Of a stretch of DNA of 64,000 nucleotides, positions 10,047-20,056 are shown in pieces. How positions within the stretch are numbered: the stretch's first letter is position 1; every line of letters begins with the position of its first letter. Source of the DNA: Antedon mediterranea (taxonomy: Eukaryota > Echinodermata > Crinoidea > Comatulida > Antedonidae); NCBI RefSeq assembly GCF_964355755.1, contig NC_092670.1:3931001-3995000 (forward strand). Reading direction: 5' to 3'. A model generated the notes under the pieces. The model saw only the letters and a program-made list of their open reading frames with translations, had not been told where the DNA came from and made no database searches. The translations under genes and the position numbers were made by a program.

Positions 10047-13000
10047 CATTTAGCAACTCATTCTCTTCAGCTAATGTATCCACAAGATCTATTTTCAATG
10101 CTTCATCCGATGAGTGTAACATGCCTAGAGTAAACAATTTTTAGTTTTTAGAAAATTTCCATAAAATGTATCATTCACAATTTAAAAGAAAACAATTCTA
10201 TTATATAATTTGGTGCAGGAAACACAGGCACATTAAGCTGTCTACACTACCATATTTGGGCACATCACATCTTTTTTGTCAAACTAGTTTGATAGTGCTA
10301 AGACAGAGCTTTGAAAACCAACTAAACAAATCAGCTTCGGCTGGATAGACCACCCTCGTAAAATATTGTTGAAATAAAAATAAAGTAAAACTTTGAAATA
10401 AAATGTTAAAAAGCAATGAATTCCATATTATATAGAGGGAGCATTTTTTATATCCAAGGAAGTCTTTAAAACGAGACACTAATTGCTTAGTGTTCCAGAA
10501 AGTAGGGTATTAATTTGAACTGTAACTGTTTATGAATGGCTATGTTTATCTATGAATATGACTATTTGTCGTATGAATATTAATGACTATTGTCTATATA
10601 ATTTATACATAATAAGAATAGGCAAATGAATTTATTCATTTGTGGAGTGGGTATTTGAGCAAAGCGAAAACTTCAACATTCCAGTCATTCAACAAGTGTT
10701 ATGTTCCTAAGACGAGTTCAATCGAACAACACTAACCTAACTGTAAAGAAATTTCCGTCTGTCTGTGTCCAATCATGGTCATTATATGCATACACCAGAA
10801 CGGTGCAACAATACCCTGCAAAATAAATGTATTCTATTTGTTATTTATAACATAGTTAGTAATTGCTTATAACAAATTCAAACACGGCCCCAGAAAATGA
10901 CACTTTTTCCGCAAAACAAAGATACGCACAAGATGTGTTTTACAAACAGCTCTTGTCATGATCTGGTCAACGCTACAGAACTCCACAATGGCACATTGTA
11001 ATCATATCATAGTGTGAATATAATGCAATGCAATAGAATAGTCCAATAGAAAATAAATGGTTTTATTAGTTTACCAATGTTTTGTTGAACCAGATTGGCA
11101 TGACATTGCAGTAAGTACTCTGCTGCTGGACTATGTCTCTGAAAGATTCAAATGATTAAAGCTGATAATGAAATGTATTGTAATTAAAGAAAGTACAAGA
11201 CAATGATGATGAAACATGGAAAGGATTCAATTTTAGAATTAACATTATCTCAACTACATATATACATTATGACTGCAATGGTAATAAAACATTATCCTAC
11301 CTAACTAACTGCAATCGCAACTATAATAAATGTTACTAGAAAGTGACATTTGTGTAATAATCGATACATCAAGAAAATCAAATTCACATTGTTATCACAC
11401 GGATAATTTTTCTCACAGCTACCGAAGTTCAACTTGATTGCAATGGGAATTATTCAAATAAACAATAAGGACAATTCAAGATAGTGTATATTATATCTAT
11501 TATAACAACAAATAGTAAAACAGTGCATGATAACATCAAGAATGGGCCATCAAAAAGTAAATCAACACATATCATGTTTGCATCAATGTTGAAATTGATT
11601 ATATTTTTATAAGAATCTGGTATGAAATAATATCTAATATCTACTAGCAAATGAATTATTTGTATATAAGTACCAACACTAAAATCGGGTGTCACTGTTA
11701 TGCGCGATTTGAACGATTTGCGCAATTTGAAATTGCGAAAAAAAATCCTTGCGCAATTTGAAATTGCGCAAAGAATTCTTGCGCAATTTAAAATTGCGCA
11801 AGGATTTTTTGCGCAATTTCAAATTGCGCAATCAACTTGCGCAATTTCAAATTGCGCAAGAAAATCTTTGCGCAATTTTAAATTGCACTGCACAATTTGT
11901 AAATTGCGCAAGATAGTTCTTGCGCAAAATGACACCTTTGCGCAATTTGAAAACGAACTGTCAATTTTCAAATTGCGCAACAAAATTCTACCAGACAATC
12001 GGTATTATAATAATTTATTGGAAACTAAATAACTCAAAATAAAACATAATAAATGCGAAGATAACATGTGTATAATAAATACATAACATTTATTATTACA
12101 ATTAAATAATATTATCACTGTAACTTGAAATAAATCAAAATAAATGTAAAAATTAAGTTTTTAATATTAGTTTAAGCTAGGCCATGTAACCTAGTCAGTA
12201 TCAGTAGTCCAGACCCTAGCTAGGCTAGAGTAGTATAGCCGGCCGCCCGCGCCACGCCCGCCTGGTGGAACACCACCGCTTCGTTTCCTTCGTCGGTTCT
12301 TCGACGGTATGCTAACTTATAACAATATTTGCACTACTAAAATAAGGAAATGCGATATTTATCTTTAATTTTGAATCATTCTTAGAAATTACTATAAAAA
12401 TATGGGTGTGCATGATTTCACAATCTGTCGAAAAACCTTGCGCAATTTGCAGATTACTTGCGCAATTTAATACGTTGCTTGCGCAATTTGAAACACATGT
12501 TTCAATTCAAATTGCGCAAGGATTTTTTTTGCGCAATTTCAAATTGCGCAAATCGTTCAAATCGCGCATAACATCACGAAACCTCAGACCACGAAAGCTC
12601 AGACCCCCTAAGACCTAAGATCACGAAAGCTAAGACCCAACACCTAAGATTACAAATACTAAGATATACTACAGCTTAAAAACAATACTTGTTTATCCAT
12701 ACATAATTTTAAACACAGTAGGTTTCATTTATTACCATAAATATAATTTAATACTACCGCAAAACATAGATAAACTCACATTATTTTCGCCCGTTGAGTA
12801 AATGTATATTTTTTCTTTACAACAAACAAACTTGACGGGTTGTTTGTTGGTATATATTTACTCCATTGTGTTGGTTCAGAGGATGTTTTTCTTACGCACC
12901 TGCCTTTCTTGTATTTTGACTCCAAATTTGTTGACTAACTTTATCCTGAACACCACACTTTAAAATTAGGACTTATAAGTACTTTCAGAAGGAGAAACAC

Positions 13001-14056
13001 ATAATAACAAATAAATAAATCCTTTAAATTGATGATTTTACAGATGTGTTTCTTTGTACTGTATACTATGACAATGTAACTCCTCGAGCTCCCCATGCTC
13101 AATGTTTTTGTTTCTATGGAGCGCCAAAAGAGCAACAATAATAGTACAAGTATAAAAACAGAAAGAAAACGAAACAAAAAAACTTATCATGATTTTTAAA
13201 TTAAAATTTATTTGCCAGTATTTATTTCTTCGTACTTGCATGATTATACTATTATCATTACAATTTTAATTTTACATTGTTCCATCCACACTGTAGATGG
13301 ACTCCACAGAGTTTTCAGCCCTCTATATAATTTTTGCTCTTTTGACGCTCCATAGAAACAAAAACATTGAACATGGCCCATGGGGTAGGCCTACTGTACT
13401 GTAGGCTAGTCATTTTGTGTGCGAGAAAAACGTCTGTAAAATCATCAATTTAAAAATGTATTTGTTACTTTTTATGTGACATTCTTTTTCATGAAAGTGC
13501 CAATTCTAAGGTGTGGTATTCAGAATAAATGTTGGGAGTTAAAATACAAGGCAGGTGCGAAAGATAAATATTTGTGATCTTAGGTGTTGGGTCTTAGCTT
13601 TCGTGATCTTAGGTCTTAGGGGGTCTGAGCTTTCGTGGTCTGAGCTTTCGTGACACCCCACTAAAATCACCAACTCAAAAACTTTATGTTGGAATTTTAC
13701 TGTTTATTCTTTATTTTGCATGAAGAATATGTCTTAAATGTAGTATTGTGCACAATATATTTATTTATTATCATTAGACAAAATAATTAGTATGGAATGC
13801 CAAAAGTGCCATGGTAACCACAATACTGACTGAATAAGGCATTTGCTATGTTACAGCACCAACATTTAATTATTTCTATAACTTGTTGATCGACTCAAAG
13901 TTCACTTTTTCGTCTTCAAAAAGATATTTTCCTAGTGATAGTTGTATTGAATCTTTCTGGATAAAGTTTGTAAAGTGTGCAATATCTTCCTCTTGTCTGC
14001 TTCGTAATTTATCAACTGTTTTCTTTCTTATCATCTGTTTGCTTCTCTGGCATGGT
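10047..14056 (-). CDS. Unrecognised spliced gene family, copy I (exons A-D)
   Basis: Four exon-like blocks with splice signals run on the - strand, divergent from TRIM copy 2. Exon A (14056-13876) follows a CACCTTTTAG acceptor and reads MIRKKTVDKLRS, RQEEDIAHFTNFIQKDS, then SLGKYLFEDEK before a weak GTGAAC donor. Exon B (11138-11075, 64 nt) lies between CTTTCAG and GTAAAC and reads SPAAEYLLQCHANLVQQN. Exon C (10815-10718) follows TTTTGCAG, joins B in frame, and reads YCCTVLVYAYNDHDW then TQTDGNFFTVRL to a TGA. Exon D (10124-10047), after ACTCTAG, reads SSDEALKIDLVDTLAEEN; its junction with C was not resolved. The A-B intron holds the transposon at 11687-13660. I do not recognise the family and assign no function. 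In-frame splicing and repeated copies argue for a real gene; a 4-nt deletion near the start of exon A suggests that this copy may be decaying. Confidence 0.5.
11687..13660. mobile_element. Foldback DNA transposon, 8-bp target duplication
   Basis: The insertion is flanked by CTAAAATC on both sides (11679-11686 and 13661-13668); the paralogous site at about 23850 is empty. Ends carry GGGTGTCAC and its complement (GTGACACCCC). Inside the ends are CACGAAAGCTCAGACC-type subrepeats (12574-12655 and, inverted, 13580-13655). The rest is also largely palindromic: 12890-12975 pairs with about 13500-13560, 13020-13045 with about 13425-13450, and 13093-13136 with 13335-13382. The left arm has about 230 extra bp (12660-12890), and the GCGCAATTT element is nested in its left end. 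There is no transposase. The 8-bp duplication resembles hAT-type insertion, but the superfamily is not proven. Confidence 0.75.
11696..12573. mobile_element. Nested GCGCAATTT foldback element, TCAC target duplication
   Basis: The ends TGTTATGCGCGATTTGAACG and its reverse complement (about 42-bp TIRs) are flanked by TCAC (11692-11695, 12574-12577). Removing it restores the left end of the host element (GGGTG-TCAC-GAAACC), so it inserted into that element. Both arms are arrays of short palindromes of the form TTGCGCAATTTNAAATTGCGCAA: about seven in the left arm (11700-11985) and three in the right (12430-12570). The centre (about 12000-12420) is AT-rich and non-coding, with one GC-rich patch near 12238-12275. 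The superfamily is unknown. Confidence 0.8.
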
Positions 14057-14887
14057 CTAAAAGGTGAAATAGATTATTTACACCTGCCTAAATAACATTC
14101 TCAGTATTCCAGTTCCTGCTGGTCTCTATTGATCTAAACAATATAAAGTACAATACTGAACCTACATAAATACCACAACTATGGTATTTGATAAAATGTG
14201 TGATAATACATAAATAAAGTAATGATCAAGAGCCTTTATTGAAGTATAGTGTTCTGGATCACTGAATTTAAAATCGTAATGACGTGAAAGTTTACTATGC
14301 ATATCAGTTAAAACTAATCTAATGATGCACATACAGTACACCAACAAGGTCTGCACACAAAAATTAATGCTTGTTTTCTTGTTGACAAATATTAACTTCT
14401 GAAACCACACTAACAGTTTAAGGTATTTTGCATTTTATTTATTAAATAATTGCTTGAAACTAATAACTACATTTGTACACATATAGTTGTACTATGCAAT
14501 GCCCAGCAAGCAGAAATCAATTGTTATAACAGGAAATAGTAGAGATTGGAAAAACCAACTTGGGCGTGTACACTAATAGCATACAGTAGGCCTACATGAA
14601 AATAGGATTTTATTTTATCGATAAACTTTAACAAATGCATTTATGTTTTATGTTAATATGTACAGTAGGCCTAATATAATTTATCTCTATTATTATATCA
14701 TTTGTACTATATATTAATTGAATTTGTTTAAAAATACATTCTTCAACAAAGGAAAATAGTTATTACAGAGTAAAATATATATATATGTGCCTTATAAGTC
14801 AGATACCAGGTATTGTTTATTAAACCAGAGGAGGATCACATGACTGTTATGAAGTTTTACTATCTTGCAGGATCAATTTGTTTTAAA
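14057..14887. other. Shared divergent upstream region, unit 2
   Basis: Between exon A (minus) and the TRIM start (plus). It holds the CRE-like motif (14280-14287), a weakened Rel-like decamer (GGAAAAACCA, 14548-14557), TATATATATATG at about 14779-14790, and the splice acceptor TATCTTGCAG (14861-14870). No other reading frame is supported. In-frame ATGs from 14813 lie in the predicted intron and are not used. Confidence 0.45.
14280..14287. promoter_or_regulatory. CRE-like TGACGTGA, unit 2
   Basis: TGACGTGA sits between exon A of the - strand family and the TRIM start, in sequence (AATCGTAATGACGTGA) that is conserved at 24464-24471 and 45932-45939. Unit 6 keeps TGACGTGG near 56540. It could serve either divergent gene; binding is inference. 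Confidence 0.35.
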
Positions 14888-17005
14888 ATGGCTACAAGCA
14901 AATTAAATCAGTTTTTTCAAGATGTAGATGAAGACTTAGTATGTGCCATTTGCCAAGAAAGGTTCCATGATCCAAAAAGTCTCCCATGCCTACATAGCTT
15001 TTGCTTGTCATGTTTAGAGAACTGGGTAAAAACAAACAATGGCAAACTAACATGTCCATTTTGTTGCCAATCATATCATATTCCATATGGCGGGCTTAAG
15101 AAGCTTCCACCTAATAAATTTCTAAACAACATGTTAGAAAACATTGAAAAGTTTCAGAAGAAAGATAACATAAAATGTGTTTGTGTTTGTGGAACAACAG
15201 AACAGGCTACACATTACTGTAAAGAATGCAGACATTACTTGTGTTCTGCATGTAGTAAACATCACAAGATTTTGCCAATGTCTTCAAGTCATACGCTACT
15301 TGCTGCAGAGAAAGTGCAGTCAATGACGCCACAACAACTTGCAGCATTAAACCCACCATTGTGTTCTTCTCACAACAAACCACTAGAGCTATACTGTACA
15401 AAATGTAAAGAACCAATATGCATGCAATGTGCCATAATAACACATCCTGCAGTAGATCACAAACCAATTGAAATTGAGAAAGCATTTACATCTTTTAAAG
15501 AATCTGCACAACAATTGAAATCCGCAGCCCATCATTACAATGCTAAACTAGAAAATGGACTCAAAGAGCTCAAAGAGAATGCTGAAAAACTAAAAGAAAG
15601 TAAAGAAACAAGTATCAAAGATATTAAAAATCAAGTTCAAGAAACAATACAAATCATCCAGAAAAAAGGAGATGAAATGATAAAAAAAGTTGATACAATT
15701 TATGAAATTGAAAAGAAAATAAATGATGAAGACATGAAGAACTTAAGGTCAATCACCTCTGAACTAAATACAAATGTGAGTTTTCTTAATCAGTCACTAC
15801 AGAGTGAACCAGCAACTGCTATGATGTCAAGTGAAATTGCATTGAATACATTTAAGGATCAAATGAATAATTCTGAAGAAATCAAACAAAATGACAATGG
15901 AAAAATTAACTTTTTTGGAAACAAACATCAAATTGATTTGTTAAACCAACATGATATTGGCATTGTAACTCAGATTAATGTAAAGGTACCGAAATATATC
16001 ATCCAAGGTGAAACACTTGTTGCCAAAATAAGACAAAAACATCAAGTTGGTTTTAATCAACTTACAGCAACCTGGGCACATTCAGAAGGAGAAACCAAAA
16101 TTGATCTTGTTAAAGAAGATAATGAGTATGTTATAAGAGCAGTATTTAGTACTACAGGACACGGTGAATTAAATGTGTATTTCAATGGGAAACCAATCAA
16201 ACAATCACCATTTAACATCAAGATTGAGAAGAAAGGACTAGTAAATGATTTCAAAGTTGATTGGAAGCCTACAGGAGTAGTGAAGTCTGATGATGGTTGC
16301 TTGCTGGTTTCATTTTACAACAATGCAATTTACAAGTACAAACAATCAGGAGAATGCATCAGCAAGATTACACTACCAAAAGGTGTGCACGTTTACAGAA
16401 TGTACAAAATGAATAACAACAACATAGCATTCAGTGATAATAAATGCATTCAACTATGTGATATGAATGGTCATGTGATCAAATCCATTGGTGATGATAC
16501 ATTGAAAACTTCACTAGGTATTCACATAGATGAGGCAACAAATGTTATTTATGTAGCAGAATGGAATACTACATGTGTGTTTATGTTTGACATCAATAGT
16601 GGTAAAAAACTGATGACGATAGGATCACAAGAAAAAGTAGAAAATGGGTACTATGATGTAACACTTACACAAACTGGGAAAGTGGTTGTAGTAGATCGGG
16701 ATAATGATCAAATTGTACTATATGATAAAGAAGAAAAATCATTTAGAGTACTTATCAAAACAGGTGATGAAGATGGCATGGTGATGGATCCACGTGGAGT
16801 TGTAGTTGATGAGGATGATAACATCATTGTATCAAGTAAAAACAAACTACAACTATTCAACAGTGATGGAAATTTTATCAAAAGGATTGATCAAGAGAAA
16901 GATGAACTTAATTATCCAAATCAGTTATGTATCATTTCATCAAACCCACGTAGAATTGCTGTAGCTAATTACAATGGCAGCAACATTAAAATATTCAATT
17001 ATTAA
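14888..17005 (+). CDS. TRIM-NHL E3 ubiquitin ligase, copy 2 (intact)
   Basis: A 705-residue protein from MATSKLNQFF. The frame is open upstream to 14813, but the acceptor at 14861-14870 places that part in an intron. The RING has all eight ligands (CAIC..CLHSFCLSC..CPFC). B-box 1 has an extra Cys-Val pair (CVCVCGTTEQ), B-box 2 is PLCSSHNKPLELYC.., and then come a coiled coil rich in K/E, a filamin-type domain ending QSPFNIKIEKKG, and NHL repeats ending IKIFNY. The main differences from copy 1 are in the filamin domain and the propeller loops, as expected if ligand binding diverges while catalysis is kept. No inactivating lesion was seen. The exact paralogue relation to vertebrate TRIM2/3/71 is unknown. 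Confidence 0.92.
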   Translation: MATSKLNQFFQDVDEDLVCAICQERFHDPKSLPCLHSFCLSCLENWVKTNNGKLTCPFCCQSYHIPYGGLKKLPPNKFLNNMLENIEKFQKKDNIKCVCVCGTTEQATHYCKECRHYLCSACSKHHKILPMSSSHTLLAAEKVQSMTPQQLAALNPPLCSSHNKPLELYCTKCKEPICMQCAIITHPAVDHKPIEIEKAFTSFKESAQQLKSAAHHYNAKLENGLKELKENAEKLKESKETSIKDIKNQVQETIQIIQKKGDEMIKKVDTIYEIEKKINDEDMKNLRSITSELNTNVSFLNQSLQSEPATAMMSSEIALNTFKDQMNNSEEIKQNDNGKINFFGNKHQIDLLNQHDIGIVTQINVKVPKYIIQGETLVAKIRQKHQVGFNQLTATWAHSEGETKIDLVKEDNEYVIRAVFSTTGHGELNVYFNGKPIKQSPFNIKIEKKGLVNDFKVDWKPTGVVKSDDGCLLVSFYNNAIYKYKQSGECISKITLPKGVHVYRMYKMNNNNIAFSDNKCIQLCDMNGHVIKSIGDDTLKTSLGIHIDEATNVIYVAEWNTTCVFMFDINSGKKLMTIGSQEKVENGYYDVTLTQTGKVVVVDRDNDQIVLYDKEEKSFRVLIKTGDEDGMVMDPRGVVVDEDDNIIVSSKNKLQLFNSDGNFIKRIDQEKDELNYPNQLCIISSNPRRIAVANYNGSNIKIFNY

Positions 17006-17032
17006 GTTGTTCTCATATAAAAACTGCACATT

Positions 17033-18910
17033 AAGCTCACTCACAGTGGTCGAACACGGACGTGTTCGAGCTATGTAGGCCTACTTCACTATTTTTCCTT
17101 GTTTTCGACTGAGCTGAATCTGGTCTACCTACAAATGTTGATGTTTATGATCTGTTTAAGACTGTGCTGTTGTTAATTTGACTGAAATGTGACTGTTTCG
17201 TGAGTATTTCTGTGCTTTTCTGTTACTCAAAAACACTAGCGTTGCACGTTAAATTTCAGGCTTCTGAAACGCCCGCTGTTGTGTCGTCAGGCATTCCAAA
17301 GATTCCAAGTACATACCACTGTACACACTACTCGCCAACGGATTTGGACTATCTCAACCAATATGCCTACCTTGCAGCAAACATATGAGGGTTTAATCAT
17401 CCTACTTTTATTTCTATTTCTACGGAAAAACATTTCTAATGTTCATTCAATGGGGAATACGATGTTTAATCACAAACATCCTCGAAAGTAACTACGCTCG
17501 TTACTGGATCAAGGCGTTTCTCAAGCCGGTCGGTGAGTTATTATTCTAACTATTCGTGCTGTGCATCTTTTCAGCCAAAATTAACTCAATTCGGAGATGT
17601 AGAATTAAACGCGGGTCCACCACAATCAACAACCCAGAATGTTAGTGGTAAAAATGGCGAACATCATATTAATATGTATTACTAGAACGTTAGTCTAAAA
17701 AACAAAATGGATATACTGCACTCAAGTATGCAGACACACATGTTAAACCACCTTTATGATATCGTTTCCTTCTCGGAGACCTGGTTAAAAGATTTTGTCA
17801 TTGATTCTGAAATCACGATTCCTGACTTTAGGGTCTACAAAGGAGATGGACGAGGTGGAGGAGGTGTTCTTATGTACATCTCAAATCGATTGACCAGTCG
17901 TAGATTATTTCACCTGAAAGACGATGTCAACAAAATAATATGAGCCGAAGTGATTATATCTCGATCTCTGAAATTACTAGTTGCCACTTACTATCGACCA
18001 CCTAATCTCAAACACGATTCTGTCGAACATTTCATCGAAACATTGGAGTCATCCATGAAGAGCTATCCAGACCATATGGTATACGAGATAAAAACTGGTC
18101 AAACTGTTTTCGATTCTGACTACGAATCAATATCTTTCATGCTCAAGTTTGACGATAACATTGCTTTGCTAATAATTTTACTAGATATCAATTTAATTAT
18201 AAAAAAGCAAACTTTGAAGAACTTAACGAAACTTTTAAAAGGGTCCCTTGGGAAGTCCTATTTGATTTTAGTACCTGGGGTGTATCGATGTCGCCCTGAG
18301 GTAAACGCTGATGTCCTGAACAACATCATTATTCGGCAGGATGAAGTTGACCAGATCTTGAGGTCGCTCGACGTGCGCAAGGCAATGACCCTATTAGCAA
18401 CAAAATTCTAAAGTTCTGTTCTACCTCCTTGTCCTTTTCAGTCACACGCATATTTCCTCTCTCTCTCTCTACAGACTGGTGTTTTCCCTGAAAGATGGAA
18501 AACCGCCAACGTTGTACCCATACACAAAGCTAATTAAAGACTTAACGTTACTAATTACAGACCCATCTCATAACTCCCCACTATATCAAAGTTTTTCGAA
18601 CGCCTGGTCCACAAGCAACTCTTGAACCACGTTTCCTCCACATCGCTACTGAACAACATGGCTTCATGTCCGGTAGATCGTTTGAGACCAATGTGGCCAC
18701 GCTTATATCTACCGTATATGAAGCCATATAGCATAGACATCAATGCGGTATTGTTTACACAGATTTTACTAAAGCTTTTGATAGAATACCACATAATCTT
18801 TTTCTTTTCAAACTCAAGCAATTTGGAATCTATGGTAATCTTCATGCTTGGTTCAAGAGTTACTTGTATGGGAGACTCCCCAGAGAGTGGGTTTTGACGC
18901 ACGCTCCCTT
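17033..18910 (+). mobile_element. CR1-like LINE fragment (endonuclease + RT), degraded
   Basis: It is inserted in the 3' flank of TRIM copy 2, where homology to other units stops after AAAACTGCACAT. A 2A-like motif (17593-17619) is followed by an apurinic-type endonuclease: NKMDILHSS, then VSFSETWLKD (the ETWL motif), GGGGVLMYISN and LVATYYRPPN. Stops at about 17684 and 17941 break it. A central deletion leads to RT sequence: TGVFPERWKTANVVPIHK, then NYRPIS at about 18558, then FTKAFDRIPHN about 18764-18796 in a third frame. It ends near 18900, before the RT catalytic box. This is a dead copy. The CR1-like label rests on the endonuclease/RT style. Confidence 0.8.
17593..17619 (+). other. 2A-like peptide remnant in LINE
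   Basis: GDVELNAGP is encoded in frame just upstream of the endonuclease domain. The 2A ribosome-skipping consensus is D-V/I-E-x-N-P-G-P; here the first Pro is Ala (GCG instead of CCG). 2A-like sequences at the N terminus of CR1-like LINE proteins are known from sea urchin, which supports the assignment. The P-to-A change should abolish skipping, in line with the other lesions of this copy. Confidence 0.65.
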
Positions 18911-20056
18911 CCTATAAAGCTGGAGAAAAAAAATTATCCTACCATAAGGTAAAAAAATTTGGGGGGAAAAAGCGTAAGAAATAGTACTTTCACTTTTGAT
19001 TAAAACACATTGTTTCAGCGCCGGGCTAATTTACTTTTTATTAGAGGTCACCATTGCCGCTGTCTGAAAATTTCTATGAGTTGCGAAATGAATTGCCTAT
19101 TTTCACCTGAAAAATAAACGCATTTTGGTCGCATTTGGTGTATCGCCCATACTCAGGGCACGAACGATTCGTACAAAGGACACCGCCATACAACCGCGTA
19201 GGCCTACCTATTGTTTAGATCGCTGGCAGTCAGCAAGCATACATAAAAGTGTATATACGCAAAAAATGGAACGCCGTGGTTACCTACAGATCATAATCAT
19301 AGAGGATATGTTAATAATAATATAGTACACTAACTGTGGTAACTATGTACTGTAGTAGGCTATAGCAACCGATTTTTTTTCTAGGCCACCCACCCAACTG
19401 TATCAATACCTTAATGGACGTCTCCCTGGTCCTTTTGTATATTTTTTGCTTTGTATTTTTTTTTCTTTTGGATCAAATAAACTGATTTGTGACTTGTTAC
19501 TTGTGTGACTTATATTTATATATTAATTTCTTCAACAAATTGATGTAAATAAATATTGAGCTATAATAAGCATTCAATTTTGAGTTGAACTTGAACGCAA
19601 CGCAATCAAAACTAAATACTGAGTGAATGAAATCGGCAACAAAATGTTATATCGTCCTGTAATGAGTCACATGTGTTTATTGGAGGGAAAAGGTACCATT
19701 TCCGGCCATCTGGGGCGTCATTTAACAAAATTCGCTTCGCCACAGGTCCTGTCGACGGCCCTGGACAAGCACCTTTTCCGCCATGAAAACGCTGACTTGC
19801 GCGAAACGCCCTGTTGTGACGCTTTTACTCAAAATAGGCCTGTGGGGAAAATGTCACCCATTAATAGGCTAGTACCTCAGTTTTCATATTTAAAATATCA
19901 ATTTTTAATACATTTATTAACGTGAGAGTGCCATTTCCGACCATCTAGAGGTGTTATATTTTCAAAATCGCCTCAACTCAGCCCCACCATGGTTGGTGTG
20001 GACTCTCTGCAGTTGCAGCGCCCTTCCCCCTTTCACAAAATCCTTGATCCGCCCCT
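18911..20056 (-). mobile_element. Relic TIR element, inverted relative of the 36.8-kb element
   Basis: Parts of this stretch are the reverse complement of the interior of the element at 36825-37886: GTCATTTAACAAAATTCGCT (about 19719-19738) matches 36910-36935, and CGAACGATTCGTACAAAGGA (about 19162-19181) matches 37520-37550. The right end, CCTTGATCCGCCCCTG at 20041-20056, is a TIR-like terminus (CAGGGGCGGATC inward). No matching left end was found. A LINE 3'-UTR-like tail (GATCAAATAAACTGATTTG) lies near 19471-19489. No gene. Confidence 0.5.

Noticed and set aside
11700-12032. 110-residue frame rich in LRNFKLRK repeats
   Set aside because: It is a translation of the GCGCAATTT palindrome array in a transposable element.
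11700-12570. CRISPR-like regular palindromic repeats
   Set aside because: Spacing is irregular, units are fused palindromes within TIR arms with target duplications, and the genome is eukaryotic.
14813-14887. 25-residue N-terminal extension of TRIM copy 2
   Set aside because: It lies upstream of a conserved splice acceptor and is not conserved in copy 1; the same applies to 57405-57443 for copy 6.
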